This document shows, in pieces, positions 42,336-42,397 of a DNA stretch of 42,397 nt; positions within the stretch are counted from its first letter, which is position 1, and each line of letters begins with the position of its first letter. Origin of the DNA: Pseudomonadota bacterium (GTDB taxonomy: Bacteria; Pseudomonadota; Alphaproteobacteria; Rhizobiales; Hyphomicrobiaceae); assembly GCA_023387235.1 (NCBI GenBank), contig JAEWIJ010000009.1, positions 1-42,397 of the forward strand, given 5' to 3'. The position numbers were made by a program, and so were the translations under genes. Under the pieces are notes generated by a model. It saw only the letters and a list, made by a program, of their open reading frames with translations, was not told the DNA's origin and did no database searches.

Positions 42336-42397
42336 ATGAGCGATCCGAAAACGAGCGGCGCCCTGGTCGCTGCCGGCCTTCCCTCGAATGTCGTGAC
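42336..42397 (+). CDS. Start of a gene cut by the window end
   Basis: MSDPKTSGALVAAGLPSNVV and on, open to the last base. It begins 2 nt after the PaaK-like stop, so it is probably co-transcribed. Too short to assign. Confidence 0.5.
   Translation, partial: MSDPKTSGALVAAGLPSNVV

Overview
The window is GC-rich, densely packed and has no rRNA, tRNA, CRISPR array, transposase or integrase that I can see. Codon use, Fur-type boxes, a TRAP and a branched-chain amino acid (Liv/HAAT) ABC system side by side, MHYT-GGDEF-EAL and ABC_sub_bind histidine kinases, PaaK and two luciferase-like monooxygenases together point to an alphaproteobacterium, most likely Hyphomicrobiales (Rhizobiales). This is inference from gene content, not from a marker gene.

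Layout. 1-3000: a minus-strand operon of small membrane proteins (a DUF202 protein preceded by about ten xLSxxRT heptads, DUF1622, HdeD-like, and a 35-residue one-helix protein), then a DUF4239-type membrane protein. 3056-7312: a sensor histidine kinase with a periplasmic ABC_sub_bind sensor and no adjacent response regulator, a small secreted protein and a DUF3829-like secreted protein. 7309-13808: a complete Liv-type ABC importer (Tat-exported binding protein, LivH, LivM, LivG, LivF) ending in a very short third ATPase that lacks the LSGGQ region. It is divergent from an RpiR-family regulator, with a clean inverted repeat between them. 13830-15923: an MHYT-GGDEF-EAL c-di-GMP protein. 16342-20869: a TRAP transporter (DctQ, DctM, DctP) converging on a ThDP-dependent enzyme.

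21191-23494 is the most striking gene. A periplasmic type-1 binding-protein domain (LivK/ANF-receptor fold) is joined to a pentameric ligand-gated ion channel (FPFD loop, four membrane helices), an architecture that recalls eukaryotic receptor channels with an amino-terminal LIVBP-like domain. It is followed by a flavin monooxygenase, an OmpA-like protein with a long disordered R/D/P-rich region and a tandem 32-residue repeat, a secreted HExxH protein, and a second flavin monooxygenase.

29219-30916 begins with an unannotated-looking 26-residue peptide ending in CRCGCCCC, with a strong ribosome binding site and followed by hairpins. It looks like a cysteine-sensing leader, upstream of two tiny coupled genes and a 3-hydroxyisobutyrate-dehydrogenase-like gene. 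30926-34892 is a Mn/Zn/Fe ABC importer (TroA/SitABCD class) with two tandem Fur-superfamily-like palindromes upstream and a DtxR-like C-terminal extension on one permease. 35140-40880 is an RND multidrug efflux pair and its divergent TetR regulator. 41029 to the end is a PaaK-type CoA ligase and the start of another gene cut by the window edge.
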